Shown here piece by piece: positions 1 through 9,350 of a stretch of DNA of 64,000 bases. The stretch's first letter is position 1; every line of letters begins with the position of its first letter. Origin of the DNA: Begonia masoniana. Taxonomy: Eukaryota; Streptophyta; Magnoliopsida; Cucurbitales; Begoniaceae. The position numbers and the translations under genes were made by a program. The stretch spans positions 7,981,519 through 8,045,518 of the forward strand of contig CM039514.1 in assembly GCA_022432975.1 (NCBI GenBank). The letters run 5' to 3'. The notes beneath the pieces were generated by a model. It worked only from the letters and a program-made list of their open reading frames with translations. It had not been told where the DNA came from and made no database searches.

Positions 1-1612
1 CACTGTTCATCATCCACCTTACATCTACCTGTCGTCACTGTTCATCATCCACCTTACATCTACCTGTCGTCACTGTTCATCATCCACCTTACATCTACCT
101 GTCGTCACTGTTCATCATCCACCTTACATCTACCTGTCGTCACTGTTCATCATCCACCTTACATCTACCTGTCGTCACTGTTCATCATCCACCTTACATC
201 TACCTGTCGTCACTGTTCATCATCCACCTTACATCTACCTGTCGTCACTGTTCATCATCCACCTTACATCTACCTGTCGTCACTGTTCATCATCCACCTT
301 ACATCTACCTGTCGTCACTGTTCATCATCCACCTTACATCTACCTGTCGTCACTGTTCATCATCCACCTTACATCTACCTGTCGTCACTGTTCATCATCC
401 ACCTTACATCTACCTGTCGTCACTGTTCATCATCCACCTTACATCTACCTGTCGTCACTGTTCATCATCCACCTTACATCTACCTGTCGTCACTGTTCAT
501 CATCCACCTTACATCTACCTGTCGTCACTGTTCATCATCCACCTTACATCTACCTGTCGTCACTGTTCATCATCCACCTTACATCTACCTGTCGTCACTG
601 TTCATCATCCACCTTACATCTACCTGTCGTCACTGTTCATCATCCACCTTACATCTACCTGTCGTCACTGTTCATCATCCACCTTACATCTACCTGTCGT
701 CACTGTTCATCATCCACCTTACATCTACCTGTCGTCACTGTTCATCATCCACCTTACATCTACCTGTCGTCACTGTTCATCATCCACCTTACATCTACCT
801 GTCGTCACTGTTCATCATCCACCTTACATCTACCTGTCGTCACTGTTCATCATCCACCTTACATCTACCTGTCGTCACTGTTCATCATCCACCTTACATC
901 TACCTGTCGTCACTGTTCATCATCCACCTTACATCTACCTGTCGTCACTGTTCATCATCCACCTTACATCTACCTGTCGTCACTGTTCATCATCCACCTT
1001 ACATCTACCTGTCGTCACTGTTCATCATCCACCTTACATCTACCTGTCGTCACTGTTCATCATCCACCTTACATCTACCTGTCGTCACTGTTCATCATCC
1101 ACCTTACATCTACCTGTCGTCACTGTTCATCATCCACTCTTGTCATCCACTGTTCATCATCCACCTTACATCTACCTGTCGTCACTGTTCATCATCCACC
1201 TTACATCTACCTGTCGTCACTGTTCATCATCCACCTTACATCTACCTGTCGTCACTGTTCATCATCCACCTTACATCTACCTGTCGTCACTGTTCATCAT
1301 CCACCTTACATCTACCTGTCGTCACTGTTCATCATCCACCTTACATCTACCTGTCGTCACTGTTCATCATCCACCTTACATCTACCTGTCTTCACTGTTC
1401 ATCTTTCACCTTACATCTACCTGTCTTCACTGTTCATCATCCACCTTACATCTACCTGTCGTCACTGTTCATCATCCACCTTACATCTACCTGTCGTCAC
1501 TGTTCATCATCCACCTTACATCTACCTGTCGTCACTGTTCATCATCCACCTTACATCTACCTGTCGTCACTGTTCATCATCCACCTTACATCTACCTGTC
1601 GTCACTGTTCAT
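1..1612. repeat. 35-bp minisatellite array
   Basis: A 35-base unit beginning cactgttcatcatcc repeats head to tail almost without change from the window edge to about 1137. A 13-base irregularity follows, then about 13 more copies to about 1612. The unit around 1389-1430 carries substitutions (ctgtct, atcttt). That makes roughly 45 copies, and the array continues beyond the left edge. Because 35 is not a multiple of 3, three units make 35 codons, so every frame stays open and long spurious ORFs appear. There are no spacers, so this is not a CRISPR array. Confidence 0.97.
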
Positions 1613-1931
1613 CTGTCATCCACTTTCATCATCCACTCTTGTCATCCACTGTACGTCTTCCGCCCACGTCTTCTGCCCACATCTTCCGTCCACGTCTTCC
1701 ACCTTATGTCTTCCACTTTATGTCATCCCCTGTAGCCCTCCACAGTATGTCTTCTATTTTATGTTTCTCACTTCATTAAATCTTCCGTTGTAAAATTTCC
1801 AGTTTATGTTTCTCATTTTATGTTCTCTATTTTAAATGTTTTAAATTTTTTAAAGTTAAAAAAAAAATATGTCACGTTTTAAATGTCCAGAGTGAGGCTC
1901 GCCGGCCCCGATCGGGTCGGGGGTCGTCACA
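1613..1931 (+). mobile_element. 3' end of a Ty3-type LTR containing the minisatellite (left part outside window)
   Basis: After the array the sequence decays into degenerate copies of the same words (catccactct, cgtcttccgc), then AT-rich DNA, then a GC-rich terminus ending gggtcgtcaca at 1931. Plant Ty3/gypsy LTRs often begin TGTGACGACCC and so end GGGTCGTCACA, and this matches such a 3' end. The 5' end is outside the window, so neither length nor target duplication can be checked. Inference: the minisatellite is an internal expansion of this LTR. Confidence 0.5.
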
Positions 1932-2376
1932 TCAAGAAGATATTGGATTCGTCAACCACGTTAAAACCTTCTTCGCGGATCACCACCACTGCCGCCGCAT
2001 CAACCACCCACATCAGCCACTACCAAAACCAACTCTCTTCGAGCACTCAACCTCGAACCCAAAAACCTCTTCCGACAACCATCCCTGCTTCAACTCCCCC
2101 CTCGTTCCTCCCATCTACGCTTCAGCTGACACTCCTCCGATCGCCAACCAGGACGAAGAGGACAACAAAGTTGACGAAGAAGCTGACTCCGATTCTGACT
2201 CCGAGGCCGAAACAGGTCGTAACCAACGACCCCGGCAGTGCCAAATCCACAGGGTACAGCAGCTGCAGAGCCAAGCGAGCTAATGCAACTTGAGATGTTG
2301 GAGGACATTCGACTAGATCACCAGATGACAGATCAAATAATTTAGAAATGAAACTTTCACTTGCCCGCGGTGACAC
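1932..2376 (+). other. Open acidic coding-like stretch after the LTR end, unrecognised
   Basis: One plus-strand frame is open from about 1940 to 2280. It is rich in His, Pro and Asn at first, then Asp/Glu-rich near 2150-2210 (several Asp-Ser pairs). The base composition is much more GC-rich than the surroundings. It could be the start of a retrotransposon internal region or a host exon into which the LTR inserted. No family is recognised, and the other ORFs in this interval overlap it in shadow frames. Confidence 0.25.
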
Positions 2377-2529
2377 ATTCTGATCCCTAACCTTTTACTG
2401 CAAATTTCACAGACGAATCGATTCGTCGCCATAAGAGTCTCTGGAGACAAAGCAATTTTAAGAGAGCGAGGGTGAAGAGAATAAGGCAGGGGCATTTTGG
2501 GAAGAGAAAATAAAAATGTGAAAAAAATG

Positions 2530-2668
2530 TGACTTTTTAACTGAAAATGTGACGGTAAGGGCCATATTGCCCATTACCAATACATTAAAGTTGTTCTTGC
2601 CCATTATCTAAGTTTACAGTGTAAATTGTTCATTTTACCTAGTTGTAAGGGCCAAATTGCACTTTACC
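2530..2668. repeat. Small element with paired gtaagggcca motifs
   Basis: The phrase gtaagggccatattgccc at about 2535 recurs in near-identical form (gtaagggccaaattgcac) at about 2645, 110 bases downstream in the same orientation. Such gene-near, AT-rich small repeats are common in plant genomes. No convincing target duplication was found. Confidence 0.4.
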
Positions 2669-2670
2669 CT

Positions 2671-3022
2671 TTTAATTTAAACATACCATCGTGAAGTATA
2701 GTTTACCCAAATTTGTTCGAATAAGCGTGTAGATTTGGATGTGATCAACTATTTAGGCATGTAAGTTTGATTATTGGTGTTCCAAATTCCAATCTTAAAC
2801 TATGATAAAATAATTTTCTGGTTTGTTATGTTTTGTTGTTTTTAAGCTTAAAATGTTGTCATTTTCCCACATATAGCAATAAACATTTACTTAGAGATGG
2901 CAAACGAGCCGGCCGAACCTGAAAAAGTCTGCCTTATCGAGCTTAGCGAGTTAAACGAACCGAGCCTAACGAACTGTACAAAAAAAATTTTCAACCAGAA
3001 CTGGTTCATGAGTCAATGTTGC
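2671..3022. repeat. Dispersed repeat, copy 1 (second copy at 6557)
   Basis: About 350 bases align with 6557-6917, including the stretches aagtatagt, ttcgaataagcgtgtag and ttagagatggcaaac. The 3' half has a run of short GAGCC/CGAGC words found in many plant interspersed repeats. Both copies lie on the same strand, about 3.9 kb apart, flanking the TH2 exon and the small lysine-rich gene. Confidence 0.75.
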
Positions 3023-3907
3023 ACACTCTTCTGCTAACTCATACCTACAACTCATACAAACGAAAAAAAGAATTGAATCAAGAAATGTACGGCCTTCGAA
3101 ATCACTGCATAACCCTCTGGAATGTCACTTAAAATAACGTCATAGATTTTATTTTTTCAGCTATTCTGAATCTACACATCTTTCCATTTCGCTGCTGGGA
3201 GAACTAAATCTAATCTAAATTCATGAAAATGAAAGATCCACGTTCTTATGTTCATCCTTTTTCACCTTATACAGGAAACAGAGTTAAGACTTCACGCCTC
3301 TAGATGAACCTCATTGTGGTTAGAAAATATTCTACTATAAACACTAGTTTTAAAAATTCCTATATTAATCCAAATTTTCTTAATTTTATTTCCACGCCAA
3401 CGAAAAAAAAAAATATCAGATTGAGATCCCCAAAGTGGATAGCAAATATTATAATCGCTGACAAAAATTTCAAGAAAACAGTCTTGAACGACCTTTGGTT
3501 CCTTACCCAATCTCCATTATAAATATTTGTTACCACATATTTTTCTCAGAAACTAAGCAGACCAAGAAAAACCGACAAGTTCAAAGAAACTGTTCATAAA
3601 ATTATGACTTAGAACACCTAACTATCAAAAAAGAAGATGTAAACCAATAAGTTTCCTTGGACGGCCTATGCGTGAAATAACATTTGATCAGCCAATTTCT
3701 CGAACAATATAAATCGATAATATCAGAAAAATGGACAACACTTGCACAGTACAGTTAAAATCACGTTATTCAAATTACACGGAAGCATTGCCAACTGATA
3801 CCATCATCTTTCACAAATCAGAGCTGAATCCAATAAAACATGAAGAACAGCAATTTTTCAGCAATTCCTAAAACAAAGAATTCAATGATAACCGAATATT
3901 GAAAAGA
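3023..3907. other. No recognised gene; TH2 intron side
   Basis: AT-rich DNA lying 3' (minus strand) of the TH2 first-exon donor. I looked for the second TH2 exon on the minus strand and did not find it. The open frames at 3292-3522 are short, in opposite directions, and have no recognisable domain. It is either a long first intron or replaced sequence. Confidence 0.4.
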
Positions 3908-3913
3908 ACTCAC

Positions 3914-4260
3914 GCTTTCACAAATGCCTTAAGAAAGTGAACGTCTTGAGCTATATAATGCCGAAAAGTTTCGATCAAGAGATTGCCAGAAGCTAAGCAG
4001 ACCATAAACGGAGTGTACGAAGCGAAAAACGATTCTCTGCAAAACTTGTTCCATAATCTTCGAGCGAGAGCAACTTCATTGTCGACATTGGAATGGATTG
4101 AAGCCATTGGAGTGAACGGCGAAAATGATCGCGTAAATGAATAGGAATAGTTGGATTGCAGAGGGCGGGAGAGGAGAAATCGGAAACTGAATCGGAGAGA
4201 GTTGAAGAAAAGGGGCCGATTCTTGATTGGAAAGGGAGGAAAGACTCCGAAGCTCATCAA
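3914..4260 (-). CDS. TH2: TH2 (TenA/HAD bifunctional thiamine protein), first exon only
   Basis: The exon encodes the N terminus of plant TH2, a fusion of a TenA-type aminopyrimidine hydrolase domain with a HAD phosphatase that acts on thiamine monophosphate. The TenA start is clear: WNKF-RES-F--YTPF, CLASGNL, then FRHYIAQDVHFLKAF. The exon stops at a strong GTGAGT donor (3913 downward) inside an Ala codon. Two starts are visible. The first Met (4260) gives a 51-residue Arg/Ser/Phe-rich, acid-free leader like a mitochondrial presequence. The second Met (4107) starts directly at the conserved domain. Arabidopsis TH2 is known to be dual-targeted to mitochondria and cytosol from alternative starts, which fits. 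The remaining exons are not found to the left, so the gene is either interrupted by a long intron or truncated. Confidence 0.8.
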
Positions 4261-4360
4261 GGGAAAGAGAGAAGGCCGCGGTTGCTTTTATACAGAGAGC
4301 GCAGAGGAAGGAGAGAGAGAGAGCGACAGAGGGAGGAGAGAGAGAACTAATATGAAAATA
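4261..4360 (-). promoter_or_regulatory. TH2 5' leader, purine-rich
   Basis: Upstream of the first TH2 Met the plus strand is a GA-rich run (gagagagag near 4310-4345), that is CT-rich on the coding strand. CT-rich leaders are common in plant 5' UTRs. No clear TATA box was found within it. Confidence 0.35.
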
Positions 4361-4568
4361 AAAATTACTAATTAATGAATGAAAATGCCATTATCATAAT
4401 TAAAATTTAAAATTTCATTTAAGTCCCCATTAACGGCGGACCTTAACTACCCTAAACTATTTTCAGAGACAGAGAGTTGCAGAGGAAAATTAAAATTCCC
4501 ATTAAGTCGCCATTGTATCTTCTTCATTGTTGTAAATGGTCGACTGGGAATTAACCAATGATTGAGAC

Positions 4569-4862
4569 TCATTTTTTCTTCGGCTTCGTTATATTCTTCT
4601 TAGGTTTTGTCTTTGACTCTCTGGTTTTTAGTCGCTCAGACTTCTTTTTCACCATTGTCGATTCAGTAGACTGTTCTTCCACCTGTTTCCCGCGTTCAAG
4701 TTTGTCTCTGGTAAAAGATTCGACCAAATTCTTGACGACGATGTGAGTCAGTAACTCGATCTCACAATCCGCTTTTTCCGCCATTGATTTGACCTCTTTT
4801 TTCAATTCATCAAAAGACCGATCCTTCTTCAACTTCGACCTCGCTTCTTCCAGGATCGCCAT
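4569..4862 (-). CDS. Small lysine-rich protein of unknown function (97 aa)
   Basis: An intronless ORF of 97 codons. Residues 1-50 are charged and predicted helical (alternating Lys/Glu with leucines, as in EEARSKLKKD and FDELKKEVK), probably a short coiled coil. The last 30 residues are a Lys/Thr/Ser-rich basic tail ending KPKKK, compatible with nuclear or nucleic-acid association. A TATA box (TATAAATAAA on the minus strand, 4907-4898) lies about 45 bases before the ATG, which is why I treat this as a real transcription unit with a very short leader. It lies about 300 bases upstream of TH2 on the same strand. No family recognised. Confidence 0.5.
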   Translation of the reverse strand: MAILEEARSKLKKDRSFDELKKEVKSMAEKADCEIELLTHIVVKNLVESFTRDKLERGKQVEEQSTESTMVKKKSERLKTRESKTKPKKNITKPKKK

Positions 4863-4897
4863 GAGGTTGGTTAAGGTTTCACCTTCGAATCCTAACT

Positions 4898-4907
4898 TTT
4901 ATTTATA
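4898..4907 (-). promoter_or_regulatory. TATA box of the small lysine-rich gene
   Basis: On the minus strand the sequence reads TATAAATAAA, ending about 35 bases before the ATG at 4862. That spacing would give a 5' UTR of only some 10-20 bases. Confidence 0.5.
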
Positions 4908-4909
4908 GA

Positions 4910-5107
4910 TTAAGAAGAAAGTGATGAGCTGATATTAAGGAAGTTTGAATCAACCAGAATTCTAGATTGATTAAGATTAAATAAATCAAATTTATTATCT
5001 TCAAACCATTTAAATGTTTTCAAACTCTTTTGAATTACATCTTCCATTACTAGTTCGGAGTATCTACCATTTAATACGGAATGACTAGCGCCGCCACCCA
5101 TGTCCAA
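4910..5107 (-). other. Short minus-strand ORF, possible decayed exon
   Basis: Sixty-five codons, in the same direction as the two genes below it, with a balanced composition (WFEDNKFDLF segment) unlike random AT-rich DNA. It overlaps the expected promoter of the small lysine-rich gene, so it is either a remnant exon or chance. No family recognised. Confidence 0.2.
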
Positions 5108-5453
5108 TGCTCCGGTTCCTTTATATCTCTTGTCATTCCTCCTCCTTTACTGTAGCCGTCACAGTCCCGGTGGCCTCCGCAGAAGGTGGAAAAATCGATA
5201 TATTATTTTAACTATTTAAAATTTTATCATATTATAATATTAAGAGTAATAGTACGTTGATTTTTTAACTCATATTAAAATGATATATTTTAATATAAAT
5301 ATAATATTATACTTACCCACACATCAAAAATTTCAAATTTTAAGAGAGAAACAATGATGATTTATTAAATAATATTTAAAATAATAATAATGTTATGTTT
5401 ACTCTTAAAATATTGAACTGTCCAATAATTATTAGTGCAATTAATGTAATAAA

Positions 5454-5624
5454 TTAATTATTGAAAAAAGTTCAATTTAACCCCCAACGTATATGGTCAA
5501 TTGTCCCATAACGTTTATTTTTGACAAAATCAGCCCCTATGGTTGACGTCGTTTGCAATTCGACCCCTCCCGTCAATTTTTTCATTAAATTTGGCACGTG
5601 TCCTTTAAAATCCCCAAACTACCA

Positions 5625-5696
<72 letters not shown>

Positions 5697-5970
5697 CTTC
5701 TCTGTCATTCTGACTTCGACTCGTCAGGTGAAATTCATTGGTTCGTTTGAGAGAGGGGAGGGAGGGAGGGAGGGAAGATGAAAAAGATAGTTTTGAGATT
5801 TTGAATGGCACGTGCAGAGCACGTGTCAAATTTAAAGGAAAAATTGACGGGATGGGTCGAATTGCAAACGACGTCAACGATAAAGGCTGATTTTGTCAAA
5901 AATAAACGTAGGCCAATTGACCATTGACCCCACATGTTGGGGGCTAAATTGAATTTTTCACTTAATTATT
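5454..5970. mobile_element. Mutator-type non-autonomous element (MULE MITE) with 9-bp TSD
   Basis: The element occupies 5463-5961 (499 bp). It is flanked by identical 9-base copies of ttaattatt (5454-5462 and 5962-5970), the duplication length typical of Mutator-like transposons. The two ends are inverted copies for about 140 bases: the left arm has gaccccttccgtcaa-like and tttgacaaaatcagcc words that recur in reverse complement on the right, with CACGTG closing each arm. The middle holds a (CT)n run and a GGGA-rich stretch. There is no transposase, so movement would need an autonomous partner. Confidence 0.9.
5630..5692. repeat. (CT)n microsatellite
   Basis: About 31 uninterrupted CT dinucleotides inside the Mutator-type element, followed by a purine-rich GGGA/GGGAGG run near 5755-5775 on the same strand. 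Open frames here encode only Ser-Leu or Arg-Glu repeats and are artefacts. Confidence 0.97.
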
Positions 5971-6556
5971 TATAATTGATTGCACTCGTCATGATTTGAC
6001 ACGTTCATGAATATTTTAATATAGTACAATAATAGAGTAAAAGTAGCATTATTCTTTTAAAAAACTTGAAAAGAGAAATTACAACACTATTAATAATTTA
6101 AATTAAGCAATAAATAATTAATCATAAATCATTTAAACATTAAAATTTAACATTTAGAATGAATGACAATCACATTAGACGTTTACAAACAATAAATAAC
6201 TTTAACTTAGTTTTAAATTCATAAACCCAAATCAAATGGAGATATAGATTTTTTTTAAAAAAAATTCATGTTGCCATCTATTACGACAATCATCTTATTT
6301 GGGTTCTTTTATGATCATGCATAAATCTTTCATAGCAAATAATTAAATTTAGGGTTAATTTCAATTAAGTTCACGTAAAAATTTTATGATTGTATTTCGT
6401 TTATAATAAAAAAAATTACTTTTATTATTATAAGAAAAAATGTATTAAAAAGAAAAAAAGATGTTGACAAGTTACACAAAATAAAATTTTAATTTATTTA
6501 TTGGTAATATTAATAGATCATATAGACCTTGTTTATTTCATTATTTTCTTCAATGG
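5971..6556. other. AT-rich intergenic DNA
   Basis: No coding frame, repeat boundary or RNA gene could be supported here. The sequence is very AT-rich with poly-A and poly-T runs. Confidence 0.5.
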
Positions 6557-6917
6557 TTTTAATTTAAGCATACGATCGTGAAGTATAGTTGACCCAAATT
6601 TGTTCGAATAAGCGTGTAGATTTGGATGTGACCAACTATTTAGGCATTTAAGTAAGTTTGATTATAGGTGTTCCAAATTTCAATCTTAAACTATGCCAAA
6701 ATAATTTTCTAGTTTGTTATGTTTTGTTGTTTTTAAGCTTAAAATGTTGTCATTTGCCCACATAAAGCCATAAATATTTACTTAGAGATAGCAAACAAGC
6801 TGGCAGAACCGAGCTGAGTTTGAAAAAGTTTACCTTACCGAGCTAAATGAGCCGACCTTAAAGAGCTTGACAAAAAAAAATTTCAACCAGAACTAGTTCA
6901 CGAGCCAATGTTGAACG
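6557..6917. repeat. Dispersed repeat, copy 2 (first copy at 2671)
   Basis: Aligned with 2671-3022 over its length with scattered substitutions and small indels (for example tacgatcgtgaag against taccatcgtgaag). It continues to the right into a run of cgagccgag words that copy 1 lacks. A further related GAGCC-rich segment lies at about 7245-7440. Confidence 0.75.
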
Positions 6918-7244
6918 AGCCGAGTCGGCCAAACGAGCCTAGCAAACCAAACACACATAAATATTTTCAATTTATATAAATGTAACGTATATTTAAAAAA
7001 TAAAACTTATAATAATTATTTATCATTATAATGTCAAAATATAACTATTAGTTGTTTAGTTAACAAAATTATTTTATTAATAAACAAAATGACATGTATT
7101 TAGGAAAAAAATTGTTTGAGATGATCTAATAAAAAGTATTACATAAAATCATTACAAATATTTGATAATTGTATTATTACAAATTATTCTCATACTAACT
7201 AGGTCGGTAACTATCTAATTGTCAATCATTTTCAATTAATGTAA

Positions 7245-7440
7245 CAAACGAGTCGACTGAGCAGAGGTTGAAAAAGTTTTGTTCACCGAACCTAGCGAGT
7301 TAAACCAGTCAAGCCTAACGAGCCTGACAAAAAAAAAAAAAAATTACAAGGTCTAATCGACTCGCAAGTAAAAATTAAACGAGCCGAGCCGGGCCTGCTA
7401 CAATATCGAGCCAGGCCTGCTACAATATCGATCCTTTGTC
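7245..7440. repeat. GAGCC-word repeat with a local duplication
   Basis: Contains the same cgagcc/gagccga vocabulary as the end of the 6557 repeat. Near 7390-7435 there is a short tandem duplication (ggcctgctacaatatcga twice). It is probably part of the same dispersed family. No termini could be assigned. Confidence 0.45.
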
Positions 7441-7851
7441 ATGTCTACATTTACTAAGGCCACATTTTTCCATTATTTTCTCTTTGGTTGTGAGAGTTTA
7501 GAGAGATAGAGACCCAACTTTCTTGATGTATTACAAAAACTTATTGCAGCTTGGTGTATAATTTAATCTTATATAATGTGAAGTTTAGTCAAATATATGA
7601 CTACTTCCATTAATCAATGAACGACTCATAAACAATACTTCAAATAATCAAAGGAGAGCGAAAACATAGAATTATCCTTAGCAGAACTTGTTTTATAAAA
7701 AGAATAATATAAGAATTATTTACACCAATCAATTATGACATTAACATATAACATTAGAATAATATTTCTTAAGTTTATGCTATCATATGTAGAAGTCATT
7801 GTAAGCACAACATGTATTAGATTATTTGAATTATTAATAAATGAATGATAC

Positions 7852-8216
7852 GTAAGAATTAGGGTGAACAAAATCAGACCGGAACAACGGTTATAACCAG
7901 AACTGAGGATCAAAAATTGTGAAAATCGAACCGAACAATGAGTCAACAATTCGACCCCAAAATATGTTAAAATCCTGACTCAAAATTGTAAAAAATCAGC
8001 CCCTATTAAAAAAAAAGAGGTCCAAACCCGACCAAATTCCAGAAACCTCACCCAAAACAATAAAAAATGTATATATTTTTTTAATTTTTTTTTAAATTTA
8101 GAGTCGAACTAGGATCAAACCGTGAAACACAGTCAGTTACGGTTCTGTTCCGGAATTCCACAGTTCCAGTTCCTGTTCTGGAGTGAAACCATATTGTGCC
8201 TACCCCTAGTAAGAAT
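7852..8216. mobile_element. hAT-type non-autonomous element with 8-bp TSD
   Basis: Identical 8-base copies of gtaagaat flank it (7852-7859 and 8209-8216). The element (7860-8208, 349 bp) begins TAGGGTGAAC and its other end reads TAGGGGTAGG in reverse complement, matching the TAGGGGTG-type ends and 8-bp duplications of plant hAT elements. The interior has the cggttc/ggaacc words usual in such MITEs and no transposase. Confidence 0.85.
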
Positions 8217-8829
8217 CGTGACAGACGTGTCAAATTATCGTGATTGTCGTTGTATAAAAAAAAACATTTTTGCCAAGTAATTATACTCCTACAATCAATC
8301 AAGAGCCTAAACTTTAAAACATAATTATGAAGTTTAAACAGATCAACCGAACAGTCTAGCAAGTGTAGGTTTGGTTCAATTCAGCTAAAAAAAAATACTT
8401 TTTTCACGACTGGAGAACATCATCTTCCTCATCTGTTCCAACCCAGAACGTCTGTGTAATCTGTTTGGTCCTCGAGAAAATGTCCAAGAAAATTGTCAGG
8501 AAAACACTGTCTATCATGACGTGGCACTATCCATCAATCTTTGATCAAGGTGAAAACAAATTTCTAGTATTTTAAAAATTATTATTTTAAAATAATTATA
8601 TGGAAACGTTAATTTTCCTTTTAAAAATCAGATTAAATGAAAAATAAAAATATTTTTTTAAAAAAAGATATATGGTATAAATATAGGAATATTTTTTGGA
8701 AATCTTAAATATATTTCCTAATTCTTTAATTTTACACTAATGTTATATTTAAGCGCATTTTTATGTGTAATTCATATTTTTACATAAATAAATATTTATA
8801 ATTTATCGTAATTTATTTTAAGGTAATTG

Positions 8830-9075
8830 TCAGTAAAAATCTTAAACTAAAGTTAGTGACAAAACCAACCTTCAACTATATTCATTAACAAAACAAATCT
8901 TAAACTATCATTCGCTAATAATCTAACCATGCACAGTCACCCGCAGTTAAAATGCAATCAACTGCATTCGGAGGATTGACTTGTTAATATAAGATAATTT
9001 AAGAGTTGTTTTGTTAACGAAGATAGTTTAAAATTTGTTTGACACTGATTCTATAATTTAAAGTTTTTTATTTTT
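8830..9075. mobile_element. Inverted-repeat MITE-like element upstream of the AHL gene
   Basis: The left part (cttaaactaaagttagtg, ttaacaaaac, cttaaactatc) matches the reverse complement of the right part (gatagtttaaaa, ttttgttaac, cactgattctataattt) as arms of about 80 bases around a short spacer. The arms are imperfect and I could not fix a target duplication. Confidence 0.55.
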
Positions 9076-9350
9076 TTATATTATTTTACGAAGTAATAAA
9101 TAACGAGATTTTAGAATATAATTAAAAAATAAAATGAAAAATAAAGATTCTTGCATACAAGATTCCAACCATATATGATACATGCAATTTGGAAATAATA
9201 AGGAAAAATGGAAATTCTGATATTAAATAATAATATTTATTAAATAAAAAATCTCGAATATTGCAATAAATAAATGTAATTTATTTAATTTTTTTCTCTC
9301 TCTAACTCTCTCTCTCTGTCTCTCCAATTCTCTCTCTAGACCTTTCCAAA
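9076..9350 (+). promoter_or_regulatory. AHL promoter and CT-rich leader
   Basis: AT-rich upstream DNA runs into a CT-rich leader (tctctctctaactctctctc, about 9293-9340) directly before the ATG, typical of a plant 5' UTR. No decisive TATA box was chosen among many AT-rich candidates. Confidence 0.4.

Noticed and set aside
1..1612. CRISPR array
   Set aside because: Units are contiguous without unique spacers and the DNA is plant nuclear.
1140..1793. 217-codon ORF with repeating peptides
   Set aside because: It is the translation of the 35-base minisatellite; 35 is not a multiple of 3, so all frames stay open. No start context or domain.
5521..5877. Ser-Leu and Arg-Glu repeat ORFs
   Set aside because: Translations of the (CT)n microsatellite in the Mutator-type element.
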